NCBI RefSeq assembly: GCF_007341385.1
Contig: NZ_VJYD01000007.1
Span: 1-64,000, forward strand
Direction of reading: 5' to 3'
Length of the DNA: 64,000 bases
From: Flavobacterium daemonense
Lineage (GTDB): Bacteria > Bacteroidota > Bacteroidia > Flavobacteriales > Flavobacteriaceae
A program made the translations under genes and the position numbers. This document shows positions 44,700 through 53,084 of the stretch, in pieces. Each line of letters opens with the position of its first letter. Position 1 is the first letter of the stretch. Under the pieces are notes generated by a model, which did not search any database, was not told the DNA's origin, and was given only the letters and a program-made list of their open reading frames with translations.

Positions 44700-44939
44700 A
44701 TGTCTAGAAAAATAAAATTAATTTGGGATTTTCGTGGTCCAGCTTCTGCAAAAACGGCCGAACATCACGAAATTCACTTAAAAGAATATATCGCAATCGA
44801 AAAACTGCCTTTGAATATTACAGGATATAAAATCATAAACGACATGCATGCAACCGCTTTTATGGTCGTAACCGATGAAAATATGATTCAGGTAAGAGAT
44901 GCTTTGAAACCGCATCGAGGGGAAATCTATCAAGAGTAA
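44700..44939 (+). CDS. Small conserved-looking protein, 79 residues
   Basis: The frame opens with ATG after an A-run and encodes a soluble protein: IKLIWDFRGPASAKTAEHHE, HLKEYIAIEKLPLNITGYK, and ATAFMVVTDENMIQVRDALK. The histidines in AEHHEIHL could bind metal, but I know no function. A good terminator follows directly, so it is a discrete transcription unit. It is probably a Flavobacteriia protein family. Confidence 0.75.
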   Translation: MSRKIKLIWDFRGPASAKTAEHHEIHLKEYIAIEKLPLNITGYKIINDMHATAFMVVTDENMIQVRDALKPHRGEIYQE

Positions 44940-44951
44940 TCGCCAAAAAAC

Positions 44952-44978
44952 AAAACCCTCCAAATTGGAGGGTTTTTT
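44952..44978. terminator. Terminator shared by convergent genes at 44939 and 45005
   Basis: AACCCTCCAA (44954-44963) pairs with TTGGAGGGTT (44965-44974), flanked by A4 and T6. Confidence 0.88.
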
Positions 44979-45004
44979 AATATAAATATCAAATTATTTT
45001 AAAA

Positions 45005-46162
45005 TTATTTTGATAAATATTGGTAAGTCGTAACACTTGTAGATGTGACTACTGTACCGTCCTTCGTTACTCTTGTTTTCTTAACTATTCGACCTTTAGA
45101 ATCTTTTTCGTAGGTGTAAGTTGCCGTTAAAGCTGTTGTTCCATCAACCTGCTCAGATTCTATATTTGTTTTATCTTCTCCTTTATATGAAAGCAATTTC
45201 AAATATGCTGCCGGAATTGAAGTAGCAAACGGATCTACATTTGTATTTAAAATATAAACAAGCGACTGATTCATTGCATTTGTCTTATAAGTCATTCTCA
45301 ACGGATTCTGAGCATTATAAGACAAAGTTGACGTTACAGCATTTGTTCCTGTATCTGTCGCTGTTACAATTTTAGCTCCATCATAAACATAAGAGCTTTG
45401 ATATCCTCCTAGCTCATTTTTAAGCAATGTAATGTTATCTCCTGTATAAGTAAGTACTTCTGTTGTTGTTTTCGCTCCAACTGTTTTGTTGATTTTAATT
45501 AACCTGCCCGCTTCATAAACATATTCTGATTTTTCAGTAACACCAGCATTAACATAAACACTTGAAACTAAATTACCTTTACTATCATAAGCAAACGTTT
45601 TATATCTTTTTACAGGAGCAGCTGTTCCCACCGTTGTTTCAACAGAAACTGCAGATAAGCGATCCAAAAATCCATCTGACGGAATAAATGATTCAATACC
45701 CTGAGTAATTACTTTAATCTCTTTTTGTATTGTGTCATAATTGACCTTTACTTCACCTGTTGCAGGTAATGCTGCGATTACGATGGCTTTACCTGGCTCT
45801 TTTGTTTTTTCATTTTTAGGAAGAATAGAAATATTTTTTATCGGAATTGTTGCAGGAAGTACTTTTACATGTATTTCAACATCGCCGGTTGTGGTCGTCA
45901 ATTTATCATTAATTTGACCCGATGCTGTACCCGTAAAAGTCTTAGTGTCTAAAACTTTTCCATCCTTACCCACCGCTTCAACGGTTAACGTGTACGAAGT
46001 AGCGGCGTTTTTCCCCGTAGGAGATGAAGCATCTGTTTGTGCATTAAACTCAAAACTGTGTTCTTCTGCAACAACCTTTGATGAGTTATCATCGTTGTTT
46101 GAACAAGAAAATAAACCAAGAGACAACATCGCTCCGATTAAAATTTTTTTCGTTTTTTTCAT
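45005..46162 (-). CDS. Lipoprotein with RHS-like beta repeats
   Basis: A lipoprotein signal (LSLGLFSCSNN, Cys20) is followed by an Asp/Asn-rich linker and a beta-sandwich region (about 30-150). Repeats of the Tyr-Asp/Glu type follow from about 190 (YKTFAYDSKGNLVSSVYVN, YVYEAGRLIKINKT, YVYDGAKIVTAT, YTYEKDSKGRIVKKT). These resemble the degenerate YD/RHS repeats of Bacteroidota lipoproteins that form solenoid-like surfaces. Together they suggest a surface-exposed binding or structural lipoprotein. Substrate unknown; no partner genes. Confidence 0.8.
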   Translation of the reverse strand: MKKTKKILIGAMLSLGLFSCSNNDDNSSKVVAEEHSFEFNAQTDASSPTGKNAATSYTLTVEAVGKDGKVLDTKTFTGTASGQINDKLTTTTGDVEIHVKVLPATIPIKNISILPKNEKTKEPGKAIVIAALPATGEVKVNYDTIQKEIKVITQGIESFIPSDGFLDRLSAVSVETTVGTAAPVKRYKTFAYDSKGNLVSSVYVNAGVTEKSEYVYEAGRLIKINKTVGAKTTTEVLTYTGDNITLLKNELGGYQSSYVYDGAKIVTATDTGTNAVTSTLSYNAQNPLRMTYKTNAMNQSLVYILNTNVDPFATSIPAAYLKLLSYKGEDKTNIESEQVDGTTALTATYTYEKDSKGRIVKKTRVTKDGTVVTSTSVTTYQYLSK

Positions 46163-46460
46163 TTTTTTTCGATTTTAGGGTTTTTGTTTTTTTTTAATTT
46201 AAAATTGATCAAACAATTTTTAACAATTGTTCGCTTCATTTCAATTCAATTCAAAAATTAACTCACACAAATATAATCTAAATATTTTCTTAAAAAATAA
46301 TCATATTATACTTTTTAACACATAAATATTAATAAATAATCATTTATTTAGATAAATTATTGAGTTTATCATAAAATACTTACTTTTCACATCATTGCAA
46401 TAAAACCCCATTTAATGGTAAACGAAATTAAAATAACTCTTCATTTTTCAAAGGAAACAA
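46163..46460. other. AT-rich upstream region of the RHS-like lipoprotein gene
   Basis: The gap 46163-46530 between the lipoprotein gene and recQ, both leftward, holds no gene. It is extremely AT-rich (many TAAATAAT and TTATTTA words at 46280-46375). I see no convincing promoter pair. The recQ terminator lies at 46461-46506. Confidence 0.5.
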
Positions 46461-46506
46461 AAAAGGAAAATTCCAACCTTCACAAGAAGATTGGAATTTT
46501 CCTTTT
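46461..46506 (-). terminator. Terminator of recQ
   Basis: AAAAGGAAAATTCCAA (46461-46476) and its exact complement (46491-46506) form a 16-base stem with a 14-base loop, followed on the minus strand by T-rich sequence. Confidence 0.85.
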
Positions 46507-46530
46507 ATATCTAAACTCTTAAATTTTAGA

Positions 46531-48726
46531 CTAATTAGCTACTTCACTAATAAATTTAATACGCATTAATCGAAGTTCATCAATATCATAATCACCATCA
46601 AATTCTTTAAGAGCGTCTTCGATTTTATCTGATTCTGATTCCATGAAGTAATCGTGAATTTCTTCCTGCTGATCATCATCAAGCAAATCATCAACCCAAT
46701 ATTTGATATTCAATTTTGTTCCAGAATAAACGATCTGCTCCATTTCTTTAATTAAAGCATCCATCGATAACCCTTTTGCAGAAGCGATATCACTTAGAGG
46801 CAATTTTCTGTCAATATTCTGAATGATATACAATTTATTTGCAGAGTTTACTCCAGTTGATTTTACAACCAAATCATCCGGGCGAATAATATCATTATCC
46901 TCAACATATCTACTGATTAATGCTACAAATTCGCCACCATATTTTTTAGCTTTTCCTTCACCAACTCCATGAATATTATATAATTCAGTTAATGAAATTG
47001 GATATTTTAATGCCATATCTTCAAGAGAAGGATCCTGGAAAACAACAAATGGAGGAACGCCTAATTTTTTGGCTACTTTTTTACGAAGTTCACGAAGCAT
47101 TCCCATCAAAACTTCATCAGCTGTTCCTGATGATTTTCCTGCCGTTACAATTGCTTCATCGTCAGCCTCGCTATATTCATGATCTTCAGACATCATAAAC
47201 GAAACTGGCTTTTTGATAAAATCTAAACCTGCTTTCGTGATTTTGATAACGCCATACGTTTCAATATCTTTTGACAAATACCCTGAAACCAAAACTTGTC
47301 TTAGCAATGCCATCCAATATTTTTCGTCATGATCAGAACCCGATCCAAAAAACGACTGCGTATCTGTTTTATGTGCTTTAATTACGGCATTAACACGTCC
47401 TATTAAAGTAAACACGATTTCTTTTGACTTATAAATATGTTTGGTATCGCGTACAATTTCAAGCAATTTAACCACTTGATCTTTGGCTTCGACTTTATGC
47501 TTTGGATTACGAACGTTGTCGTCCATATCTGCGCCTTCGCCCGTTTCGCTGTCAAATTCTTCCCCAAAATAATGAAGAAGGAATTTTCGGCGTGACATTG
47601 AGGTTTCGGCGTAAGCCACAACTTCTTGCAAAAGAGCAAAACCAATTTCCTGTTCTGCAACTGGTTTTCCAGACATGAATTTCTCCAGCTTTTCTACATC
47701 TTTATAAGAGTAATAAGCAAGACAATGTCCTTCACCTCCATCGCGTCCGGCACGACCCGTTTCCTGATAATAACTTTCAAGAGATTTTGGAATATCGTGG
47801 TGAATTACAAAACGAACGTCTGGTTTGTCAATTCCCATCCCGAAAGCAATTGTTGCCACAACGACATCAACATCTTCCATCAAAAACATATCCTGATGTT
47901 TTGCTCTGGTTTTAGCATCCAAACCTGCGTGATAAGGAACAGCACTAATTCCGTTAACTTGTAAAACTTCGGCAATCGATTCTACTTTTTTACGGCTCAA
48001 GCAGTAAATAATTCCAGATTTGCCTTTATGTTGTTTGATAAATCGAATAATATCCGACTCAATATTTTTCGTTTTTGTGCGAACTTCGTAGTACAAGTTC
48101 GGTCTGTTGAATGATGCTTTAAAAGTATTTGCATCAGCCATATCAAGGTTTTTCAGAATATCTTCCTGAACTTTTGGGGTTGCAGTAGCGGTAAGCCCAA
48201 TAATTGGCACTTTGCCTAATTGTTTGATAATATTTCTAAGGTTTCTGTACTCCGGCCTAAAATCATGTCCCCATTCAGAAATACAGTGTGCTTCGTCAAT
48301 TGCGACAAATGAAATTGGCACACTTTGCAAGAAAGCCACATATTCTTCTTTAGTCAATGATTCTGGAGCGACATACAAAAGCTTTGTCAGACCAGAACTG
48401 ATATCCTTTTTTACTTGGGCAATTTCTGTTTTTGTGAGAGAAGAATTAAGCACATGCGCAATTCCGTTTTCTGAAGAAAGGCTTCGAATAGCATCAACCT
48501 GGTTTTTCATCAAAGCAATAAGAGGAGAAACAACGATAGCTGTTCCGTCCTGAATTAAAGCGGGTAATTGATAACAAAGAGACTTTCCACCACCAGTCGG
48601 CATGATTACAAAAGTATTCTTTTTACCTAAAATACTTGTAATGACTTGTTCCTGCAAGCCCTTAAATTGGCTAAAGCCGAAATACTTCTTTAATTCCTTA
48701 TGTATTTCAATTTCGTTTGAATTCAT
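46531..48726 (-). CDS. recQ: RecQ, ATP-dependent DNA helicase
   Basis: This 3'-5' helicase acts in recombination and fork repair. The two RecA-like domains hold TGGGKS (44-49), DEAH (144-147) and QETGRAGRDGG. The zinc/RQC region follows and an HRDC-like C-terminal domain (from about 550, PISLTELYNIHGVGEGKAKK) and an acidic tail end the protein. At 731 residues it is longer than E. coli RecQ (about 610) but normal for Bacteroidota. Its front faces the divergent kdsD gene, sharing an 88-base region. Confidence 0.96.
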   Translation of the reverse strand: MNSNEIEIHKELKKYFGFSQFKGLQEQVITSILGKKNTFVIMPTGGGKSLCYQLPALIQDGTAIVVSPLIALMKNQVDAIRSLSSENGIAHVLNSSLTKTEIAQVKKDISSGLTKLLYVAPESLTKEEYVAFLQSVPISFVAIDEAHCISEWGHDFRPEYRNLRNIIKQLGKVPIIGLTATATPKVQEDILKNLDMADANTFKASFNRPNLYYEVRTKTKNIESDIIRFIKQHKGKSGIIYCLSRKKVESIAEVLQVNGISAVPYHAGLDAKTRAKHQDMFLMEDVDVVVATIAFGMGIDKPDVRFVIHHDIPKSLESYYQETGRAGRDGGEGHCLAYYSYKDVEKLEKFMSGKPVAEQEIGFALLQEVVAYAETSMSRRKFLLHYFGEEFDSETGEGADMDDNVRNPKHKVEAKDQVVKLLEIVRDTKHIYKSKEIVFTLIGRVNAVIKAHKTDTQSFFGSGSDHDEKYWMALLRQVLVSGYLSKDIETYGVIKITKAGLDFIKKPVSFMMSEDHEYSEADDEAIVTAGKSSGTADEVLMGMLRELRKKVAKKLGVPPFVVFQDPSLEDMALKYPISLTELYNIHGVGEGKAKKYGGEFVALISRYVEDNDIIRPDDLVVKSTGVNSANKLYIIQNIDRKLPLSDIASAKGLSMDALIKEMEQIVYSGTKLNIKYWVDDLLDDDQQEEIHDYFMESESDKIEDALKEFDGDYDIDELRLMRIKFISEVAN

Positions 48727-48814
48727 TCTTTATTTTAATGGATATTTTTGTATAAATTTGCAACACATAAAGATACAACTTTCTTTTATACATACAAATT
48801 TTAAATATTCTGTT

Positions 48815-49780
48815 TTGATCACAAAAGAAAATATATTGGCGATTGCCAAAAAAACCATACTATCTGAAAGTGAGGCAATTACAAAACTAATTGATTTTTT
48901 AGACGAAAATTTTTACGAAGCAGTTCAGCGCATATATGAAACCAAAGGCCGTTTAATCGTTACAGGCATTGGAAAAAGCGCAATCATTGCTCAAAAAATG
49001 GTTGCCACTTTTAACTCAACAGGTACACCATCTATGTTTCTGCATGCTTCTGAAGCCATTCATGGTGATTTGGGCATGATCCAAAATGAAGACATCATTA
49101 TCTGTATTTCAAAAAGCGGCAATAGTCCTGAAATTAAAGTTTTAGTTCCGTTATTAAAACGTTTCGGAAACACTTTAATTGCAATGACAGGAAACATTAC
49201 TTCGTTTTTAGCAAAAGGCTCCGACTATGTTTTGAACACAACTGTCGAGATTGAAGCTTGTCCAATAAATCTTGCACCAACAAACAGTACAACAGCACAA
49301 CTTGTTATGGGCGATGCGCTTGCTGTATGCTTGATGGAAATGCGTGATTTTAAACCTGAAGATTTTGCAATTTATCATCCGGGCGGTGCTTTAGGAAAAA
49401 AATTGCTTCTTAAAGTTAAAGATATGATCGAACATTCGTTGAAACCAATGGTTACTCCGGAAACTTCAATCAAAAAGGCGATTTTCGAAATTTCAGAAAA
49501 AAGATTAGGTGTAACAGCAGTTATTGAAGATAATAAAATTATCGGAATTATTACAGATGGAGACATCCGACGAATGCTAAACAACGTAGATACTATTGCA
49601 GATTTGACAGCAAGAGATATTATGTCGAAAAACCCAAAACTAGTTTCATCAGAAACTATGGCAGTTGATGCATTGAATATTTTAGAAGATTACTCCATTA
49701 CACAATTAATTGTTGCCGACAATGGCATATATAAAGGAGTATTACATTTACATGACATTTTAAAAGAAGGAATCGTATAA
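48815..49780 (+). CDS. kdsD: Arabinose-5-phosphate isomerase (KdsD/KpsF family), TTG start
   Basis: The enzyme makes arabinose-5-phosphate for KDO, the LPS core sugar. The protein has a SIS domain (about 20-180, VTGIGKSAIIAQKMVATFNS, SKSGNSPEIK) and two CBS domains (about 200-321). The longer frame back to 48602 overlaps recQ by over 100 bases and reads as noise. The TTG at 48815 (ITKENILAIAKKTILSESEA) gives 321 residues, matching the family (about 328). It begins an operon with tatC, overlapping by one base (TAATG). Confidence 0.92.
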   Translation: MITKENILAIAKKTILSESEAITKLIDFLDENFYEAVQRIYETKGRLIVTGIGKSAIIAQKMVATFNSTGTPSMFLHASEAIHGDLGMIQNEDIIICISKSGNSPEIKVLVPLLKRFGNTLIAMTGNITSFLAKGSDYVLNTTVEIEACPINLAPTNSTTAQLVMGDALAVCLMEMRDFKPEDFAIYHPGGALGKKLLLKVKDMIEHSLKPMVTPETSIKKAIFEISEKRLGVTAVIEDNKIIGIITDGDIRRMLNNVDTIADLTARDIMSKNPKLVSSETMAVDALNILEDYSITQLIVADNGIYKGVLHLHDILKEGIV

Positions 49781-50595
49781 TGGCAAAGAAAAACCTTGGC
49801 GAGATGTCATTTTTAGATCATCTTGAAGAATTAAGATGGCTATTAGTTAGAAGTACAATTGCAATATGCATTATGGCATTTGTGACTTATTTTATTAGTG
49901 ATTATTTATTTGATCAGATTATTTTAGGCCCAATCCGACCTACATTTTTTACCTATGTATGGTTTTGTGACTTATCACATTCATTAGGGTTTGCAGACAG
50001 CATTTGTATTACCGAACTGAATTTCATTATTCAGAATACCGAAATGGAGGGTCAGGTAAATATATTTGTATGGATGTGTCTTTTGGCAGGTTTTATACTT
50101 AGTTTCCCTTATATTTTATGGGAAATCTGGAAATTCATCAGTCCGGCTCTTTATGAAAAAGAACGTAAAAATGCGAAAGTGTTCATCTTTGTTTCTTCGC
50201 TGCTTTTCTTTTTAGGAGTATTATTTGGATACTATGTCGTAATCCCAATGTCGGTGAATTTCGTTGCCACTTTCTCTGTAAGTGATGTTGTAAAAAATCA
50301 ATTTACGCTAGAATCTTACATGGGAATGGTCAAAACAAGTATTCTAGGAAGTGCAATCTTTTTTGAATTGCCAATCGCTATTTATTTCTTAACTAAATTA
50401 GGACTTGTAACTCCTACTTTTTTAAGAAAATATTGGAAATATGCCGTAGTAATTATTTTAATTATCGCTGCAATTGTAACCCCTCCAGACGTAGTAAGCC
50501 AGACTATTGTGGCAATCCCAATGTTGCTTATCTACGAAGTGAGTATCCTTATTTCAAGGATTGTTTATCGAAATAAAATGAAAGAAAATGTCTGA
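49780..50595 (+). CDS. tatC: TatC, twin-arginine translocase receptor subunit
   Basis: Integral inner-membrane protein that recognises Tat signal peptides. The family start MSFLDHLEELRWLLVRS is followed by six membrane spans and the conserved FLDHLEELR and FILSFPYILWEIWKFISPALYE regions. An extra periplasmic loop lies at about 50-95 (SDYLFDQII...). At 271 residues it is normal. The Tat partners TatA/B are not in the window. It overlaps the stop of kdsD and the start of the next gene (8 bases). Confidence 0.97.
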   Translation: MAKKNLGEMSFLDHLEELRWLLVRSTIAICIMAFVTYFISDYLFDQIILGPIRPTFFTYVWFCDLSHSLGFADSICITELNFIIQNTEMEGQVNIFVWMCLLAGFILSFPYILWEIWKFISPALYEKERKNAKVFIFVSSLLFFLGVLFGYYVVIPMSVNFVATFSVSDVVKNQFTLESYMGMVKTSILGSAIFFELPIAIYFLTKLGLVTPTFLRKYWKYAVVIILIIAAIVTPPDVVSQTIVAIPMLLIYEVSILISRIVYRNKMKENV

Positions 50596-50941
50596 ATTAA
50601 TACAAGAATTTAACGACTATCGTTCTAAAATGAACGAAAAATTATTAGCTGACAATAACAAAATTGTAAAGCGAATTTTTAACCTTGACACTAATGCTTA
50701 CGCAGAAGGTGCTCTTGATGTAAAAACAAAAGAGCTTCTTGGCTTAGTTGCATCTACAGTTTTGAGATGTGACGATTGCGTAAAATACCATTTGGAAACA
50801 AGTTATAAAGAAGGTGTTTCTAAAGAAGAAATGATGGAAGCAATGGGAATCGCAACGCTTGTTGGAGGCACAATTGTAATTCCACATTTAAGAAGAGCTT
50901 ACGAATTTTGGGAAGCACTTGAAGGAGCTGGAAATAAATAA
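50588..50941 (+). CDS. Carboxymuconolactone decarboxylase/AhpD-like protein
   Basis: The 117-residue protein has the AhpD-type motif VLRCDDCVKYHLETSYKEG with a CxxC pair (Cys61-Asp-Asp-Cys64 region) followed by His. It also has a helical core (EEMMEAMGIATLVGGTIVIP) and a C-terminal YEFWEALEGAGNK. Relatives are small alkylhydroperoxidase-like proteins, some of which have peroxidase activity. It overlaps the tatC end by 8 bases, so the two are translationally coupled. Confidence 0.9.
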   Translation: MSELIQEFNDYRSKMNEKLLADNNKIVKRIFNLDTNAYAEGALDVKTKELLGLVASTVLRCDDCVKYHLETSYKEGVSKEEMMEAMGIATLVGGTIVIPHLRRAYEFWEALEGAGNK

Positions 50942-50963
50942 TTGTTAATACGGTTAACTGTTG

Positions 50964-51000
50964 AATCGTTTATTCGTTAATTTGCAACGAATAAACGATT
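50964..51000. repeat. Perfect inverted repeat, 15-base arms, before lptB
   Basis: AATCGTTTATTCGTT (50964-50978) and its exact complement (50986-51000) enclose AATTTGC. It fills most of the 86-base gap before lptB. There is no T-tract typical of a terminator, so it may be a regulatory dyad or a repeat; the sequence also contains repeated CGATTAAAC words (51005-51020). Confidence 0.7.
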
Positions 51001-51027
51001 TATCGATTAAACGATTAAACTTAGAAA

Positions 51028-51768
51028 ATGAAATTAAGAGCCGATAATTTAATCAAAACCTATAAAGGCCGAAGTGTTGTAAAAGGAATTTCTGTTGAAG
51101 TAAATCAAGGAGAAATCGTAGGGCTTTTGGGTCCGAATGGTGCCGGAAAAACGACTTCGTTTTACATGATTGTAGGATTGGTAAAACCAAATCAAGGCAA
51201 TATTTATCTTGATGATTTGAATATTACCGATTATCCAATGTACAAACGTGCACAACAAGGAATTGGCTATTTAGCACAAGAAGCTTCGGTGTTTAGAAAA
51301 TTAAGCATTGAAGATAATATCTTGAGCGTTTTGCAATTGACGAAACTTTCTAAAGAAGCTCAAATTGCAAAAATGGAAAGTTTGATTGAAGAATTCAGCT
51401 TGGAACATATTCGCACCAACCGAGGCGATTTACTTTCTGGAGGAGAACGTCGTCGTACCGAGATCGCACGCGCACTAGCAACCGACCCGAAATTCATTTT
51501 ATTGGATGAGCCGTTTGCCGGAGTTGACCCTGTTGCGGTAGAGGATATCCAGAGAATCGTAGCGCAGCTAAAAAATAAAAACATCGGAATCTTAATTACC
51601 GATCACAACGTTCAAGAAACTTTAGCAATTACCGACAAAACTTACTTAATGTTTGAAGGAGGAATCTTAAAAGCCGGAGTTCCTGAAGAATTAGTAGAAG
51701 ATGAAATGGTTCGCCGCGTTTATCTTGGACAAAACTTTGAACTTCGTAAAAAGAAACTTGAATTTTAA
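51028..51768 (+). CDS. lptB: LptB, LPS-export ABC ATPase
   Basis: This cytosolic ATPase drives lipopolysaccharide extraction from the inner membrane with LptFGC. Walker A GPNGAGKTT at 35-43, the signature LLSGGERRRTEIARALATDP, Walker B FILLDEPFAGVDP, and the LptB-specific QEASVFRKLSIEDNI stretch are present. At 246 residues it is of normal size. It follows the kdsD-tatC-AhpD-like genes but is separated by an 86-base palindromic gap, so it may have its own promoter. Confidence 0.96.
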   Translation: MKLRADNLIKTYKGRSVVKGISVEVNQGEIVGLLGPNGAGKTTSFYMIVGLVKPNQGNIYLDDLNITDYPMYKRAQQGIGYLAQEASVFRKLSIEDNILSVLQLTKLSKEAQIAKMESLIEEFSLEHIRTNRGDLLSGGERRRTEIARALATDPKFILLDEPFAGVDPVAVEDIQRIVAQLKNKNIGILITDHNVQETLAITDKTYLMFEGGILKAGVPEELVEDEMVRRVYLGQNFELRKKKLEF

Positions 51769-51778
51769 AAAAGTGGTC

Positions 51779-51833
51779 AGTGTTCAGCTTTTTAGTGTTC
51801 AGTAAAAAATTGTTTACTAAAAAGCTGAACACT
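51779..51833. repeat. Hairpin of the CAGTGTTCAG family after lptB
   Basis: AGTGTTCAGCTTTTTAGT (51779-51796) and its exact complement (51816-51833) form an 18-base stem. It may also terminate lptB. The same CAGTG/TTCAG words build the larger structure at 52079-52215. Confidence 0.8.
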
Positions 51834-51853
51834 GAATACTAATCTAAAACATA

Positions 51854-52072
51854 ATGAATCCAAAACCTACTCAGCAAGATTATAATAATTGGCACAACGA
51901 CCCAAATAACTGGCATTTCGGAATGTTTTATTATAACAAAGAAGACAAAAGAATGTTTGTTCCGAAAAAACTAAAATGGGCTGGTTTTACAATCAACTTT
52001 GCAAATACAAAAGCAATTTTAATTACAGTTGCTTTTCTTTTCTTCATGTACACTTTGACACAACTCAAATAA
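51854..52072 (+). CDS. DUF5808-type small membrane protein
   Basis: The 72-residue protein starts MNPKPTQQDYNNWHNDPNNW and continues HFGMFYYNKEDKRMFVPKKL, KWAGFTINFANTKA. The pattern gmfYYNkeDkRmFVPKkl...GfTiNFAN is that of the DUF5808 domain. A single membrane span near the C-terminus (ILITVAFLFFMYTLTQL) anchors it. The function is unknown. It is placed between lptB and GH25, and repeat hairpins lie on both sides. Confidence 0.8.
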   Translation: MNPKPTQQDYNNWHNDPNNWHFGMFYYNKEDKRMFVPKKLKWAGFTINFANTKAILITVAFLFFMYTLTQLK

Positions 52073-52078
52073 AAAAAG

Positions 52079-52215
52079 TGTTCAGTGGTCAGGTTTTTAG
52101 TGATCAGTAACAAAAAAAATAGTAATCAGTTTTTTAGTATTCAGTTTTGGTCTGAATCTAAAAAACTGATTTTTTTTATCCTAAACTGATCACTAAAAAA
52201 ACTGACTACTGAACA
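52079..52215. repeat. Large nested hairpin of the CAGTGTTCAG family
   Basis: The outer arms 52079-52108 and 52185-52215 match in almost all positions after one shift (core GATCAGT / ACTGATC). Inside, AATCAGTTTTTTAG (52124-52137) pairs exactly with 52158-52171. All segments are made of CAGTGTTCAG-like words. It lies between the DUF5808 gene and the GH25 gene. Confidence 0.75.
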
Positions 52216-52219
52216 ACTC

Positions 52220-53074
52220 TTATTCTACAGTTATAAACTGCAGCTGTTCTAAATCGCCATTGTAAATATTGACATCAACACGATGTTTGATTCCGGGAAG
52301 GGAAGCTTTTTCTGTAAATTGCCAAAACAACCAATCGTCTTCAATTTTTTCTCTGTAGAAATTATAATTGGCAATCCAGAAAAGATATTCGCTAAATTCT
52401 TCTTTCAAAAAATCAGAATAATATCTTTCTCCCGAATAAATTATTGGGCGAACTTGATAATGCTTTTCAACTTTGGTCAACCATCTTTTCAAACCTTTTT
52501 TCAAACTATCTAAAGGTTGGTTTTTGGGTAGTTTCTCAATATCTAAAACCGGAGGAAGATCACCTTTTTGCAATTTTACCGTTTTAATAAAAAGATCAGC
52601 CTGTTCTATAGAATTTTCATTTGGACGATAATAATGATAGGCACCGCGCATAATTTTATTTTCTTTTGCGCCTTTCCAATTTCGTTTAAACTGACCGTCA
52701 ACACGATCATTTCCAGCAGTTGCTCTTATAAAAACAAATTGTACTGGATATTTTTCGTCCAAAATCTCAACCTCATCCCAATCGACTTCTCCTTGAAATT
52801 CAGAAACATCAATTCCAACGACTTTTCCTTTATGATTTTCAAGAACTCGAATATTTCGGACATCAGAAAGATGCTTATCAACCTCATCTTCATCTAAAAC
52901 TTTATCCGATTTAAATCCGAGATAATACGCCAATCCAGCTCGATAATGATAAATTGTTCCAAAGAAAATCACCGCCAAAAAAGAAAAACCAATAAAGCGA
53001 ATCACTTTACTGAAAAAAGATCTTCCAGCTGGTTTTCTTGAATATGTTTTACGGTAAGTTGTTTTTCTTGCCAT
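52220..53074 (-). CDS. GH25 muramidase (lysozyme-type), membrane-anchored
   Basis: A basic N-terminus and one membrane span (about 25-42, IRFIGFSFLAVIFFGTI) precede a GH25 beta/alpha-barrel domain (from about 85). Active-site residues are visible: Asp89 in GIDVSEFQG and the DIE motif with Asp178/Glu180 in LPPVLDIE. YHYYRP and FWQFT are typical. The enzyme cleaves the MurNAc-GlcNAc bond of peptidoglycan, so it acts at the periplasmic face. It follows pssA by 10 bases. Confidence 0.93.
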   Translation of the reverse strand: MARKTTYRKTYSRKPAGRSFFSKVIRFIGFSFLAVIFFGTIYHYRAGLAYYLGFKSDKVLDEDEVDKHLSDVRNIRVLENHKGKVVGIDVSEFQGEVDWDEVEILDEKYPVQFVFIRATAGNDRVDGQFKRNWKGAKENKIMRGAYHYYRPNENSIEQADLFIKTVKLQKGDLPPVLDIEKLPKNQPLDSLKKGLKRWLTKVEKHYQVRPIIYSGERYYSDFLKEEFSEYLFWIANYNFYREKIEDDWLFWQFTEKASLPGIKHRVDVNIYNGDLEQLQFITVE

Positions 53075-53084
53075 TCGGATACAA

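Noticed and set aside
48602..48814. N-terminal extension of kdsD from an ATG at 48602
   Set aside because: It overlaps recQ antisense, has no family match, and the TTG at 48815 gives the normal protein.
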